This document shows positions 1 through 7,236 of a DNA stretch of 33,612 nucleotides, one piece after another. The stretch is from Candidatus Neoanaerotignum tabaqchaliae. GTDB lineage: Bacteria > Bacillota > Clostridia > Lachnospirales > Anaerotignaceae. The stretch is taken from positions 1 to 33,612 of the forward strand of contig CAJFUS010000020.1 of NCBI GenBank assembly GCA_904420235.1, given 5' to 3'. The translations under genes were made by a program, and so were the position numbers. The notes under the pieces are model-generated. The model was given only the letters and a program-made list of their open reading frames with translations. It made no database searches and had not been told where the DNA came from. The stretch's first letter is position 1; every line of letters begins with the position of its first letter.

Positions 1-28
1 AAAGTCCTTGATTTTCAGGGACTTTTTT
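1..28 (+). terminator. Intrinsic terminator of a gene left of the window
   Basis: A 10-bp stem (AAGTCCTTGA pairing with TCAGGGACTT, one G-T wobble) around a 3-nt loop is followed by a run of T. It probably ends a plus-strand gene whose body lies outside the window. Confidence 0.7.
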
Positions 29-266
29 AGTTATTAAGCATTTTAAAAGCCCTGCCTTTAACACATTAAAACGTAATTTATAACAATTTAAAACAAATAT
101 TGTTCAACATCAAAATATTTCTAAAAAACAAAACTTTATTTAGCTAAAACTGATTTTTTAATCATTATTAAATTGCAGCAAGGCTTTCTTTGAATCCAGA
201 AGAATAAAAAACTATCTAAATATTATCTTTTTTATTTATCCAATAATATCATATTCTTTAAAAGTG
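29..266. other. AT-rich intergenic stretch, nothing recognised
   Basis: Very AT-rich sequence between the terminator at the left edge and the promoter of the MATE gene. I found no ORF with a ribosome binding site, no RNA gene and no clear inverted repeat. Confidence 0.5.
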
Positions 267-295
267 TTGACTTACAAAATATCATGTGATAAAAT
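267..295 (+). promoter_or_regulatory. SigA-type promoter of the MATE leader
   Basis: A -35 box TTGACT (267-272) and a -10 box TAAAAT (290-295) are separated by exactly 17 bp. Transcription should start near 302, giving an untranslated leader of about 115 nt that contains the attenuator described next. Confidence 0.75.
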
Positions 296-300
296 CTCTT

Positions 301-387
301 TTGGTCATCGGAGGGCAAATAATACTGCGATATTATAAGCCGGATAAGATGGCGGGTGAAATTCCCGCTCTCTTATCCGGCTTTTTT
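301..387 (+). promoter_or_regulatory. Candidate guanidine-IV (mepA-type) riboswitch leader
   Basis: The leader starts at the predicted transcription start and ends in a terminator 30 nt before a MATE exporter gene. A first hairpin, GGC-AA-ATAATA(CTGCGA)TATTAT-AA-GCC, spans 313-341. Its 3' GCC is also the first three bases of the terminator stem (339-341), so the two folds exclude each other, as in a transcriptional riboswitch. The mepA/guanidine-IV class is known from Clostridia upstream of MATE genes and has a small hairpin before a terminator. My assignment rests on that architecture and on recalled resemblance, including the CTGCGA loop, not on a covariance-model search. Confidence 0.6.
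339..387 (+). terminator. Attenuator terminator in the MATE leader
   Basis: An 11-bp arm GCCGGATAAGA (339-349) pairs perfectly with TCTTATCCGGC (371-381), followed by six T. Inside the loop a smaller GCGGG/CCCGC stem (353-368) forms. It lies between the promoter and the MATE start, so the gene can be expressed only by readthrough. Confidence 0.85.
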
Positions 388-417
388 AATTAATATAAAT
401 CATTCAGGAGGAAAATC

Positions 418-1758
418 ATGGAAAAAGAAAATGTTCTTATTACCGGAAAAATAGGTCCCTCTCTTTTAAAATTCGCCATTCCGTTTTTGGCGGCAAGCCT
501 ACTTCAGGCGCTTTATGGCGCGGCTGACCTATTCTTTGTTGGACAATACTCCGACTCGTCGGCGGTTTCGGCAGTTGCCATAGGCAGTCAGGTTATGCAG
601 ACAATAACAGGAATAATTCTCGGTATATCAACGGGAGCAACAGTTATAATAGGCCGCCATATAGGCGAAAAGGATTTTGACGGGACCGCAAAAACCATCG
701 GCACCACAGCAGTGCTTTTTATAATTCTTTCGATAATCATAACGCCGATAATGGTTCTTCTTACAGGACGGATAGTATCCGTAATGGATACCCCTCCAGA
801 AGCGGCTATACCGGCCAGAAACTACATATTGACTTGCTCCCTGGGAATACCGTTTATTGTGGGATATAATGCCGTAAGCGGCATATTCAGAGGAATAGGC
901 GACTCGAAAACACCTGTTTACTTTATACTTTTGGCATGTATAATAAACATTGTTATGGACTATATACTTACGGCCATAATACCTTTAAGCGCCGAAGGTG
1001 CCGCCATAGCCACCGTAATGGCGCAGGGCATAAGTTTTATAGCCAGCCTTTTATATTTAAAGAAGAAAGGACTTGGTTTTAAATTTACCAGGAGCCATAT
1101 TTCTTTTAATAAAGGGCTTTCCTTAATGATACTGAAAGTCGGTGCTCCTCTCGCCCTTCAAGATGCTCTTGTAAACGTGTCCTTTCTTGTTATAACAGCC
1201 ATAGTAAACTCCCTTGGAATTGTGGCCTCCGCATCAGTTGGCGTTGTTGAGAAAATAATTGTTTTTGCCATGCTTCCGCCAACAGCCTTTGCCTCAGCCG
1301 TAGCCGCCATGACAGCACAAAACGTTGGAGCCGGAAAAACCGACAGAGCACGCAAAGTTTTATGGTATGGTGTTTCATACTCTCTTATTTTTGGTGTAAT
1401 AGCCTGTCTTTTAGGACAGTTTACACCGCAGAGCCTTACATCACTGTTTTCAAATGACCCCCAGGTTATAGCTTCAGCGGCGCAATATTTAAAGTCCTAC
1501 TCTTTGGACTGTTTGTTTGTAAGCTTTGTTTTTTGCATGAACTCATACTTCAGCGGCTTTGGAAAATCCATAATAGCCTTTGCTCACAGCATGGTTGCAA
1601 CTTTTATAATAAGGATACCATTAACCTATATACTAAGCAAAGCGGCAGGCGGTTCGCTATATATAATAGGCTTCGCTGCACCATGCGCAACGGCTGTGTC
1701 GCTTATAATATGCCTTTACTTTATAAACGCTAAAAAAGATATGTTCCTTTTAAAATAA
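418..1758 (+). CDS. MATE family efflux transporter
   Basis: Encodes a 446-residue polytopic membrane protein, the usual length for the multidrug and toxic compound extrusion family. Two homologous halves, each with about six hydrophobic helices, are visible; the first begins with a motif typical of the family (PLLKFAIPFLAASLLQALYG-like, residues 14-34). Family members export cationic drugs, dyes or small waste molecules using a Na+ or H+ gradient. The start is set by AGGAGG 6 nt upstream of ATG. The gene is a single unit: a promoter and attenuator precede it and a bidirectional terminator follows. If the leader is a guanidine-IV riboswitch, guanidine or guanidinium-like compounds would be the inducer and a likely substrate. 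The substrate cannot be read from the protein itself. Confidence 0.93.
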   Translation: MEKENVLITGKIGPSLLKFAIPFLAASLLQALYGAADLFFVGQYSDSSAVSAVAIGSQVMQTITGIILGISTGATVIIGRHIGEKDFDGTAKTIGTTAVLFIILSIIITPIMVLLTGRIVSVMDTPPEAAIPARNYILTCSLGIPFIVGYNAVSGIFRGIGDSKTPVYFILLACIINIVMDYILTAIIPLSAEGAAIATVMAQGISFIASLLYLKKKGLGFKFTRSHISFNKGLSLMILKVGAPLALQDALVNVSFLVITAIVNSLGIVASASVGVVEKIIVFAMLPPTAFASAVAAMTAQNVGAGKTDRARKVLWYGVSYSLIFGVIACLLGQFTPQSLTSLFSNDPQVIASAAQYLKSYSLDCLFVSFVFCMNSYFSGFGKSIIAFAHSMVATFIIRIPLTYILSKAAGGSLYIIGFAAPCATAVSLIICLYFINAKKDMFLLK

Positions 1759-1864
1759 AACTTTAATTAAGTTCTGTCTTAACAAAACTGCAAAAATTGA
1801 ATTTTTAAAGTCAAACTTATACAATATTTTATTCAATCATAAAACTCGTCTATTTAAACAGACT

Positions 1865-1896
1865 AAAAATGGCCATAAAAGTTATGGCCATTTTTT
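1865..1896. terminator. Bidirectional terminator between MATE and MFS genes
   Basis: AATGGCCATAA and TTATGGCCATT form an 11-bp perfect stem around a 3-nt loop, with A and T tracts on the two sides. It serves the convergent MATE and MFS transcripts. Confidence 0.85.
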
Positions 1897-1911
1897 ATTT
1901 CAGTATTGAAT

Positions 1912-3336
1912 TTATGCTTTCTTAAATATTCCAAAAGTACGTTTATTGCTTTTAACTCCAAAAACCGATATTATAAACAGAACTGCGGCTCCCATAGCCA
2001 TCCAAAAAAACGCTACATTCATACCATGCATAAGAGCGCCGTTCCCATAAACGGCTTTCGAATTCGCTCCCACCGTTGTCATAATACCAACAAACAGCGC
2101 CGACCCAATGGCTCCGGAAATTGTGCGGAACGACGTAAGAAGCGACGACGCGTCAGCTACTTTTTTAGAATCCACACTGCTGCTTCCCCAAGTCAGCAGT
2201 GGCATCATTAGGCTTCCTATAGAAATATTACGTATTACATTAAGTCCAGCTGCAATCCAAAGAGGCGTGCCCATATCAATAAAAAACATTCCTATATTGC
2301 TTATTACTAAGGCTGCTGAACCAACCATAAAAATCTTTTTAATTCCCATTTTGTCATACACTCTTCCGGCAAAAGGGCTTACAACGGCTGTTGCCAGCGA
2401 CCCTGGCAATGTTACCAAGCCTGACACAACAGCTGAATATCCCATAACGCTTTGAACATACAGCGGCATAATCACCGATGACCCCATCATAACAAGATAT
2501 AAAACCATGCTTGACACAACGCTTACAGCGTAATCATAACCTTTCAATATTCTAACGTCAAGAAACGGCCTCTCAAGTTTGCATTGGCGAACAACAAAAA
2601 GCACGCAAACTATAACGCCTATAAGCAAAGGAAGCCCCGCCTGTGTGCTTACAATTCCAAAATCACTTATGTTTCCAATGCCAAGAGTTATACCGCCAAA
2701 GGCAAAAATACTTTCAACAAAAGAAACTGCGTCAAATTTTTTATTTTGAGTTTCCAATACATTCTCAAAAACAATCCACGCCATAATAAATGACATAATC
2801 ATAATAACAAGAACAACATAAAAAATGGATTTCCAGCCAAATGCGTCAATCATAAGTCCGGCTATTGTTGGCGCTATAATGGGCGCCGCCGTTGTTGCCA
2901 AGCCGTATGTTCCCATCATCGCTCCCTTTTTATCCGGCGGATAGACGGTTAAAATAACAACTTGAGCCGCTGACATTAACACTCCGTTTCCACAGGCTTG
3001 TATAACTCTTCCAGCCATCATAATGTAAAAATTTCCTGCAAAAATGCTTAGTAAAAGACCTATTATAAAGCTTCCAATACCAACTATATAAAGCTTTTTT
3101 GTTGGAAATTTTGTAATTAAAAATGCTGTTAGCGGCATAATCATTCCCATAGCCAAAGAATATCCGCTTGTAACCCATTGTCCAACCGATGTGCTTACTC
3201 CAAAATAGTCCACAACATTTGGAAGGGCCGTTGTCATAGCCGTTGACAAAATTGACGAGGCTATGCCGGAAACAACCAAATTTAAAAAAATCATAGCGCG
3301 TTTTTTGTCGGTTAACTTAGTAATTTCATTGTTCAA
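1912..3336 (-). CDS. MFS drug exporter, DHA2 (EmrB/QacA) family
   Basis: A 474-residue protein with about 14 hydrophobic helices, matching the drug:H+ antiporter-2 group of the major facilitator superfamily. Visible landmarks are WVTSGYSLAMG near 54-64, motif B GRVIQACGNGVL at 109-120 and an antiporter motif C-like APIIAPTIAGLMID at 151-164. It should export hydrophobic or cationic toxicants at the cell membrane. The start codon is TTG with GGAGG about 9 nt upstream; the start lies inside the last codons of the marR gene (11-nt overlap), so the two are co-transcribed and probably translationally coupled. The MarR neighbour is therefore its likely repressor. The substrate is unknown. Confidence 0.92.
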   Translation of the reverse strand: MNNEITKLTDKKRAMIFLNLVVSGIASSILSTAMTTALPNVVDYFGVSTSVGQWVTSGYSLAMGMIMPLTAFLITKFPTKKLYIVGIGSFIIGLLLSIFAGNFYIMMAGRVIQACGNGVLMSAAQVVILTVYPPDKKGAMMGTYGLATTAAPIIAPTIAGLMIDAFGWKSIFYVVLVIMIMSFIMAWIVFENVLETQNKKFDAVSFVESIFAFGGITLGIGNISDFGIVSTQAGLPLLIGVIVCVLFVVRQCKLERPFLDVRILKGYDYAVSVVSSMVLYLVMMGSSVIMPLYVQSVMGYSAVVSGLVTLPGSLATAVVSPFAGRVYDKMGIKKIFMVGSAALVISNIGMFFIDMGTPLWIAAGLNVIRNISIGSLMMPLLTWGSSSVDSKKVADASSLLTSFRTISGAIGSALFVGIMTTVGANSKAVYGNGALMHGMNVAFFWMAMGAAVLFIISVFGVKSNKRTFGIFKKA

Positions 3337-3790
3337 AACTTCGTTCCTCCATTCTGTGCCACACCTTTTTATTTATGTTTTCCATCATCTGCTCCATTGT
3401 ACGCTCCGCTTCTTTAATATCCGACGAAGGAATATTATGGCACATATCCCTATAAAAATTTTTGTGTATTTCTTTAATTTTTTTAGCTGGAGGAATCGCT
3501 TTGTCCGTTAAATACAGCAGTTTTATACGCTTGTCCTTTTGACTTTTAACAATGTTAACATAACCAATTTCCATAAGCTTTTTAATAACTTTTGTTAATG
3601 TGGCCTTGTCAACTCTAATACGCTCCGCCATTTCCTGGGCCGAAGCCCCCGGATGGTCATAAATATATTCCACATAAAACTGCTGTCCCCATCCAATTTC
3701 AAAATCAGCTAAGCCTCTATCGTAATACATCTTCATCAGCCTGTCTAAAATAGTTATGCACCGCCCAATATTGGGAAAATTATCGTCCAT
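3326..3790 (-). CDS. MarR family transcriptional regulator
   Basis: A 154-residue winged-helix protein of typical MarR size. The helix-turn-helix lies at about 50-74 (AQEMAERIRVDKATLTKVIKK) and the wing at 80-97 with the characteristic DKR. N- and C-terminal helices would make the dimer interface. MarR proteins usually repress a neighbouring exporter and release DNA on binding a phenolic or cationic ligand. The gene is first in a two-gene unit with the DHA2 exporter. A near-palindrome overlapping its own -35 box indicates autorepression. The ribosome binding site is weak (GGGTG), which suits a low-abundance regulator. The ligand cannot be inferred. Confidence 0.92.
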   Translation of the reverse strand: MDDNFPNIGRCITILDRLMKMYYDRGLADFEIGWGQQFYVEYIYDHPGASAQEMAERIRVDKATLTKVIKKLMEIGYVNIVKSQKDKRIKLLYLTDKAIPPAKKIKEIHKNFYRDMCHNIPSSDIKEAERTMEQMMENINKKVWHRMEERSFEQ

Positions 3791-3818
3791 ATAGTTTCAC
3801 CCGCTTTCACAGCGTAAC

Positions 3819-3847
3819 AGTATATCACAAAAAAGTAGCTTACGCAA
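3819..3847 (-). promoter_or_regulatory. SigA-type promoter of marR-MFS operon
   Basis: Read on the minus strand: -35 TTGCGT (3847-3842), 17-bp spacer, -10 TATACT (3824-3819) preceded by TGTGA. It lies 29 bp from the marR start. Confidence 0.7.
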
Positions 3848-3849
3848 CT
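3834..3849. promoter_or_regulatory. Probable MarR operator
   Basis: On the minus strand AGTTGC-GTAA-GCTACT forms a palindrome with one mismatch in six positions per arm. It covers the -35 box and part of the spacer of the marR promoter, so a bound dimer would block RNA polymerase. TAGTTGC/GCAACTA half-sites are common for MarR regulators in Firmicutes. Confidence 0.6.
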
Positions 3850-4097
3850 ATATTTTAATATTTCTCTAATTAGCGAATATAATAAAAAACTTTCCCATTA
3901 AACATTACTTTTATAACCATAAAACTCCCTATCTTTTATAACATTCAAGCCTTTTAAATTATAAAAAGCAAATCAATTTTTCGGTATGTGTCATTCTTAT
4001 CATGAATATCAATAAAAATTAATACCTAATTCCAAAATTTCGCTAAAACACATGTGTACTAAGTATCTAAAGCTTCCTACTTAAAAAAGGCATTTTT
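3850..4097. other. AT-rich intergenic stretch, nothing recognised
   Basis: Region upstream of the marR promoter and before the hairpin downstream of wecB. No ORF with a ribosome binding site or structured RNA was seen. Confidence 0.45.
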
Positions 4098-4138
4098 AAA
4101 GCCCAACAAACGGAATTTGCTATCCATTGTTGGGCTTT
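4098..4138 (-). terminator. Terminator-like inverted repeat downstream of wecB
   Basis: AAAGCCCAACAA and TTGTTGGGCTTT are perfect 12-bp arms around a 17-nt loop. The T tract is short (three T) on both strands, so it may be a weak terminator or an RNA-stabilising hairpin. It lies about 77 bp beyond the wecB stop. Confidence 0.5.
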
Positions 4139-4214
4139 AGCGTGGTTACATTATACTAAGTCAAATAAAAATCCTTTTATATTGACATATTTGTTTAAAT
4201 AGTTACCGACAATT

Positions 4215-5312
4215 TTATAAATTTTTCTCAAGTATATCGGCTATTCTTACGCAGGCAAAGCCATCGCCGTAGGGGTTTGAAGCATGGCTCATTTTGTCGT
4301 ATTCCTCTTTGCTTGTAAGAAGTTTTTTAAACTCGTTGTATATTGTCTCCTCATTCGTTCCAACAAGCTTAAGAGTTCCGGCCTTAATTCCCTCAGGTCT
4401 TTCGGTGGTGTCTCTCATAACAAGAACCGGCTTTCCAAGAGAAGGCGCCTCCTCCTGTATTCCGCCGCTGTCTGTAAGTATAAGATAGCTTCTTGAAAGG
4501 AAGTTGTGGAAATCAATAACATCGAGAGGCTCTATAATCCTTATACGGTCGTCGTTTCCAAGCTCCTCGTCAGCGGCTTTCCTAACAACAGGATTCATGT
4601 GTATAGGATATATAACTTTTATATCTTCTGTTTCGTCAACTATCCTTCTTATGGCCCTGAACATGTTGTGCATTGGCTTTCCAAGATTCTCTCTTCTGTG
4701 GGCCGTAAGCATTATAAGACGGCTTCCTTCCGCCCATTTAAGATGCTCATTTGAGTAATCTTCTCTTACGGTTGTTTTAAGGGCGTCTATGGCTGTGTTG
4801 CCTGTAACAAAAATCGTATCGGCGCTCTTTCCTTCTCTCAAAAGATTATTTTTAGAAATTTCTGTTGGGGCAAAATTAAACTTAGCCACTATGCCAACAG
4901 CCTGACGGTTAAATTCCTCAGGATATGGCGAGTATATGTTATAGGTTCTTAAGCCGGCTTCAACGTGTCCAACAGGAATCTGCATATAAAAGCAAGCCAA
5001 AGCTGTGCTGAACGTAGTTGTTGTATCTCCGTGAACAAGAACAACATCCGGTCTCTCGGCCTCCAGAACCTGTCTTATTCTCTCCAATATGTTAACTGTA
5101 ACGTCAAAAAGCGTCTGCTTGTCCTTCATTATAGATAAATCATAATCAGGCTCAACATTAAACGCCTTTAAAACTTGGTCCAGCATTTGCCTGTGCTGTC
5201 CCGTTACACAAACAATAGTTTTAAAATTATTCCTTGCTTTAAGCTCATTAACAAGCGGACACATTTTTATAGCCTCCGGTCTTGTGCCAAAAACAAGCAT
5301 TACCTTTTTCAT
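4215..5312 (-). CDS. wecB: UDP-N-acetylglucosamine 2-epimerase (non-hydrolysing)
   Basis: A 365-residue protein of full length for this family. It interconverts UDP-GlcNAc and UDP-ManNAc in the cytoplasm, supplying ManNAc for wall teichoic acid linkage units or surface polysaccharides. Conserved features are the N-terminal GTRPEAIKM (9-17), GDTTT near 95-99, HVEAGLRT (116-123), PEEFNRQ (131-137), the HRREN motif with H205, and TDSGGIQEEA in the C-terminal nucleotide-binding half. In Gram-positives the orthologue is often named mnaA. The gene stands alone: a terminator lies between it and the upstream DUF1858 gene, and no other polysaccharide genes are nearby. I found no promoter with sensible spacing. 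The start is ATG behind GGGGA. Confidence 0.94.
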   Translation of the reverse strand: MKKVMLVFGTRPEAIKMCPLVNELKARNNFKTIVCVTGQHRQMLDQVLKAFNVEPDYDLSIMKDKQTLFDVTVNILERIRQVLEAERPDVVLVHGDTTTTFSTALACFYMQIPVGHVEAGLRTYNIYSPYPEEFNRQAVGIVAKFNFAPTEISKNNLLREGKSADTIFVTGNTAIDALKTTVREDYSNEHLKWAEGSRLIMLTAHRRENLGKPMHNMFRAIRRIVDETEDIKVIYPIHMNPVVRKAADEELGNDDRIRIIEPLDVIDFHNFLSRSYLILTDSGGIQEEAPSLGKPVLVMRDTTERPEGIKAGTLKLVGTNEETIYNEFKKLLTSKEEYDKMSHASNPYGDGFACVRIADILEKNL

Positions 5313-5340
5313 AATTAAGTTCCCCGCTTTATAAAGTCAT

Positions 5341-5373
5341 AAAAAACGGCTCCTCAAAAACGCGGAACCGTTT
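5341..5373 (-). terminator. Intrinsic terminator of the DUF1858 gene
   Basis: On the minus strand a 10-bp arm pair (AAACGGTTCC with GGAGCCGTTT, one wobble) is followed by a T run. It lies just after the DUF1858 stop codon and before wecB. Confidence 0.8.
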
Positions 5374-5380
5374 ATTTTTA

Positions 5381-5590
5381 TTACTGCTTTTTTGAAAGAT
5401 AGTCGTTAATGGCGTCAACAAGCTTATTTGCGTCCATGCCATGAACCATGCTGGCTTCCTCAAGAGTTTCTCCTGCTGACGAAGGGCAGCCAACGCAATG
5501 CATTCCAGCCTGCATAAGAAGTATGGCTATGTTTCTGTCCATCATAAGAAGATCGCCTATTTTTGTATCTTTTGTAACCGTATTTGCCAT
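5381..5590 (-). CDS. DUF1858 domain protein, redox-disulfide type
   Basis: A 69-residue protein formed entirely by one DUF1858-like domain. This family is described next to hybrid cluster (prismane) proteins and carries a CxxC pair thought to form a redox-active disulfide or to bind a metal. Here the pair is C32 and C35 in HCVGCPSS, preceded by the typical AILLMQAGMHC. It should be cytoplasmic. It has its own minus-strand promoter(s) and terminator, so it is a monocistronic unit. No hybrid cluster protein gene is in the window, so its partner is unknown. The start is ATG with AAGGAGG upstream. Confidence 0.85.
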   Translation of the reverse strand: MANTVTKDTKIGDLLMMDRNIAILLMQAGMHCVGCPSSAGETLEEASMVHGMDANKLVDAINDYLSKKQ

Positions 5591-5622
5591 TTAAAAAACC
5601 TCCTTGTAAAATTTATAGGCTT

Positions 5623-5665
5623 AGTATAACATACTTTGTATAAAAATATCAAACCTATCTGTCAA
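5623..5665 (-). promoter_or_regulatory. Promoter region of the DUF1858 gene
   Basis: Two overlapping SigA-type candidates read on the minus strand. One is TTGACA (5665-5660), 17 bp, TATACA (5642-5637). The other is TTGATA (5652-5647), 18 bp, TATACT (5628-5623). Either gives a short leader to the start at 5590. Confidence 0.65.
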
Positions 5666-5679
5666 AAAAGGAGATAATA

Positions 5680-6264
5680 ATGTTAGTTGATATAACAAGA
5701 ACTCTCAACTCAAATATTTATACTTATCCGGGAGACCCAAAATTCAGTCTTAAAACCATATGCGATATTAACAGCGCCGGCTTTAACGTAAGCCAAATAT
5801 CAATGGGAAGCCACTGTGGAACACATGTTGACGCGCCAAAACATTTTTTTGGCGACCTTAACGGAATATCTGACATAAATCTTAACACCCTTTGTGGAAA
5901 GGCATTTATAGCCGATGTTTCATCATTAAAAAATGTAGACCGTAATTTTTTAAATGGTCTCAATTTCAGTCTTTTTGACATATTCATACTAAAAACGAAG
6001 AATAAAGATATATTTCTTACACTGAACGGAGCCCAAGAACTTATATCAAAAAAAATAAAGGCCGTTGGAACAGAATGCTTTGACATAGAAGATGAAAAAA
6101 TAACAGGCTTTTCAGTGCATAAAACACTTCTTAAAGCTCAAGTGCCTATTATAGAAGGACTTAAACTTGACGGAATAAAAAGCGGTATATATAAATTTTA
6201 CTGCTTTCCTCTTAAAGTAGAAAACTGCGACGGAGCCCCTGCCAGAGCAGCCGTTGAGATGTAA
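5680..6264 (+). CDS. Cyclase family protein (kynurenine formamidase-like)
   Basis: A 194-residue protein of the cyclase superfamily (PF04199), metal-dependent amidohydrolases that include kynurenine formamidase and isatin hydrolase. The signature HxGTHxDxPxH is present as H45-C-G-T-H49-V-D51-A-P-K-H55, which supplies the metal ligands. The N-terminal DITRTLNSNIYTYPGDP is also typical. It is slightly shorter than kynurenine formamidases (about 205-210 residues). No tryptophan or kynurenine genes lie nearby, so the substrate is open. AAGGAG lies 8 nt before the ATG. It is divergent from the DUF1858 gene and upstream of the lipoprotein gene, with about 100 bp between them. Confidence 0.87.
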   Translation: MLVDITRTLNSNIYTYPGDPKFSLKTICDINSAGFNVSQISMGSHCGTHVDAPKHFFGDLNGISDINLNTLCGKAFIADVSSLKNVDRNFLNGLNFSLFDIFILKTKNKDIFLTLNGAQELISKKIKAVGTECFDIEDEKITGFSVHKTLLKAQVPIIEGLKLDGIKSGIYKFYCFPLKVENCDGAPARAAVEM

Positions 6265-6370
6265 AACTGTTTCTCTAAAACACATAAAAGTCTCATAAAC
6301 GCTTCACTTAATTTTCACATGCTGAAATTAAACTATAAACATAAAAATCAAACGAAAGGAGAAGCGTTAT

Positions 6371-7077
6371 ATGAAAAAAACATTGTGTCGCTCACAATAT
6401 CAACCATTATAGTTTCATCTTTAATTTGTGGGTGCACTCTCGCCTCCGAAAACTCATCTCAAACAGAAACACAAGCCATTTCATCAACCAATAACAGTAA
6501 CTTAGAGTCCCCGACATCTAATGAAGAAAACATAATATTAGGAACCGTAAAATCCGTAAGTGAAAGCTCAATAACTATTGAAGTGTTCCAGAACAGAGGC
6601 GGCCGCGGACCTAAAAACAGCAACGAGGGCAGCGTGCCTGCCAAAGATACAGAGGCACCGGAAGGAGGTGAAACCGAAATTCAGCCGGAAATAACGGAAG
6701 GAGGCAATTCCCCTGAGCAAACTCAAAGTGCTGAAGCATCAGAAGTGAACGAAAATGCTGTTCCCTCCGAGGCAACTTCAACCAATGAAAATGCAGTTCC
6801 TCCTGAAAGGCCCGATAGTGAGGAAATCACAATAGAAATATCAGAAAGCTCAAAATTTTATAAAGAGGAAAATTCAGAAACCTCAGAAATCGACCTAAGC
6901 GACATAACAGAAGGTTCTTTTGTTAAAGTAACGCTTGAGGAAAACTCAGAAAACACTGCCGAAAGCGTCACATTGACGGAAATGAGAGAACCTTCTGCTG
7001 GAGGACAAGAACCAAGACTTGAGAAAGAAGGCGATAACATCTCGCGAACAACAAATGAAAACGCTTCACAAAACTGA
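6371..7077 (+). CDS. Acidic secreted lipoprotein, DUF5666-like; start is frameshifted
   Basis: The ATG at 6371 has an ideal AAAGGAG 9 nt upstream, but its frame closes after 13 codons. The long frame (to 7077) begins one base out of register. Adding a single A to the A7 run at 6374-6380 would join them and give MKKNIVSL..., a signal peptide with lipobox ICGC at 19-22. The only in-frame ATG (6319) has no ribosome binding site. The mature part holds two beta-rich pieces (GTVKSVSESSITIEV and DLSDITEGSFVKVTLEE) resembling a DUF5666 domain, split by an acidic E/P/S/N-rich insert with NENAVP twice. The protein would be anchored outside the membrane. Function is unknown. It could be phase-variable, rescued by slippage, a young pseudogene, or a sequencing error. 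Confidence 0.7.
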
Positions 7078-7161
7078 AGCTAAATTCAAATTTAAAATTA
7101 AATAATATAAACACACTACCTCCCAATGTTTTATGCAAACCCCAAATGTGTAAAATATACA

Positions 7162-7191
7162 GCAAAGAGCCTGAAATATCAGGCCCTTTGC
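7162..7191. terminator. Terminator-like hairpin between convergent genes
   Basis: GCAAAGAGCCTGA and TCAGGCCCTTTGC pair over 13 positions with one mismatch around a 4-nt loop. There is no good T run on either side, but the place, between a plus-strand stop and a minus-strand stop, fits a terminator. Confidence 0.55.
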
Positions 7192-7236
7192 ACTTTCAGA
7201 ATATTTATTTTTTACTTGTCACTATTATAACATAAA

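Noticed and set aside
354..368. GGGTGAAATTCCC, a string also seen in FMN riboswitches
   Set aside because: The other conserved blocks of the FMN element are missing and the string simply forms the inner stem of the terminator hairpin.
1906..2455. Plus-strand frames over the MFS gene
   Set aside because: Shadows on the strand opposite a clear transporter gene; composition is not protein-like.
5328..5357. Possible wecB promoter TTGAGG-18-TATAAA
   Set aside because: It would place the transcript start at or after the ribosome binding site, so it is unlikely to be used.
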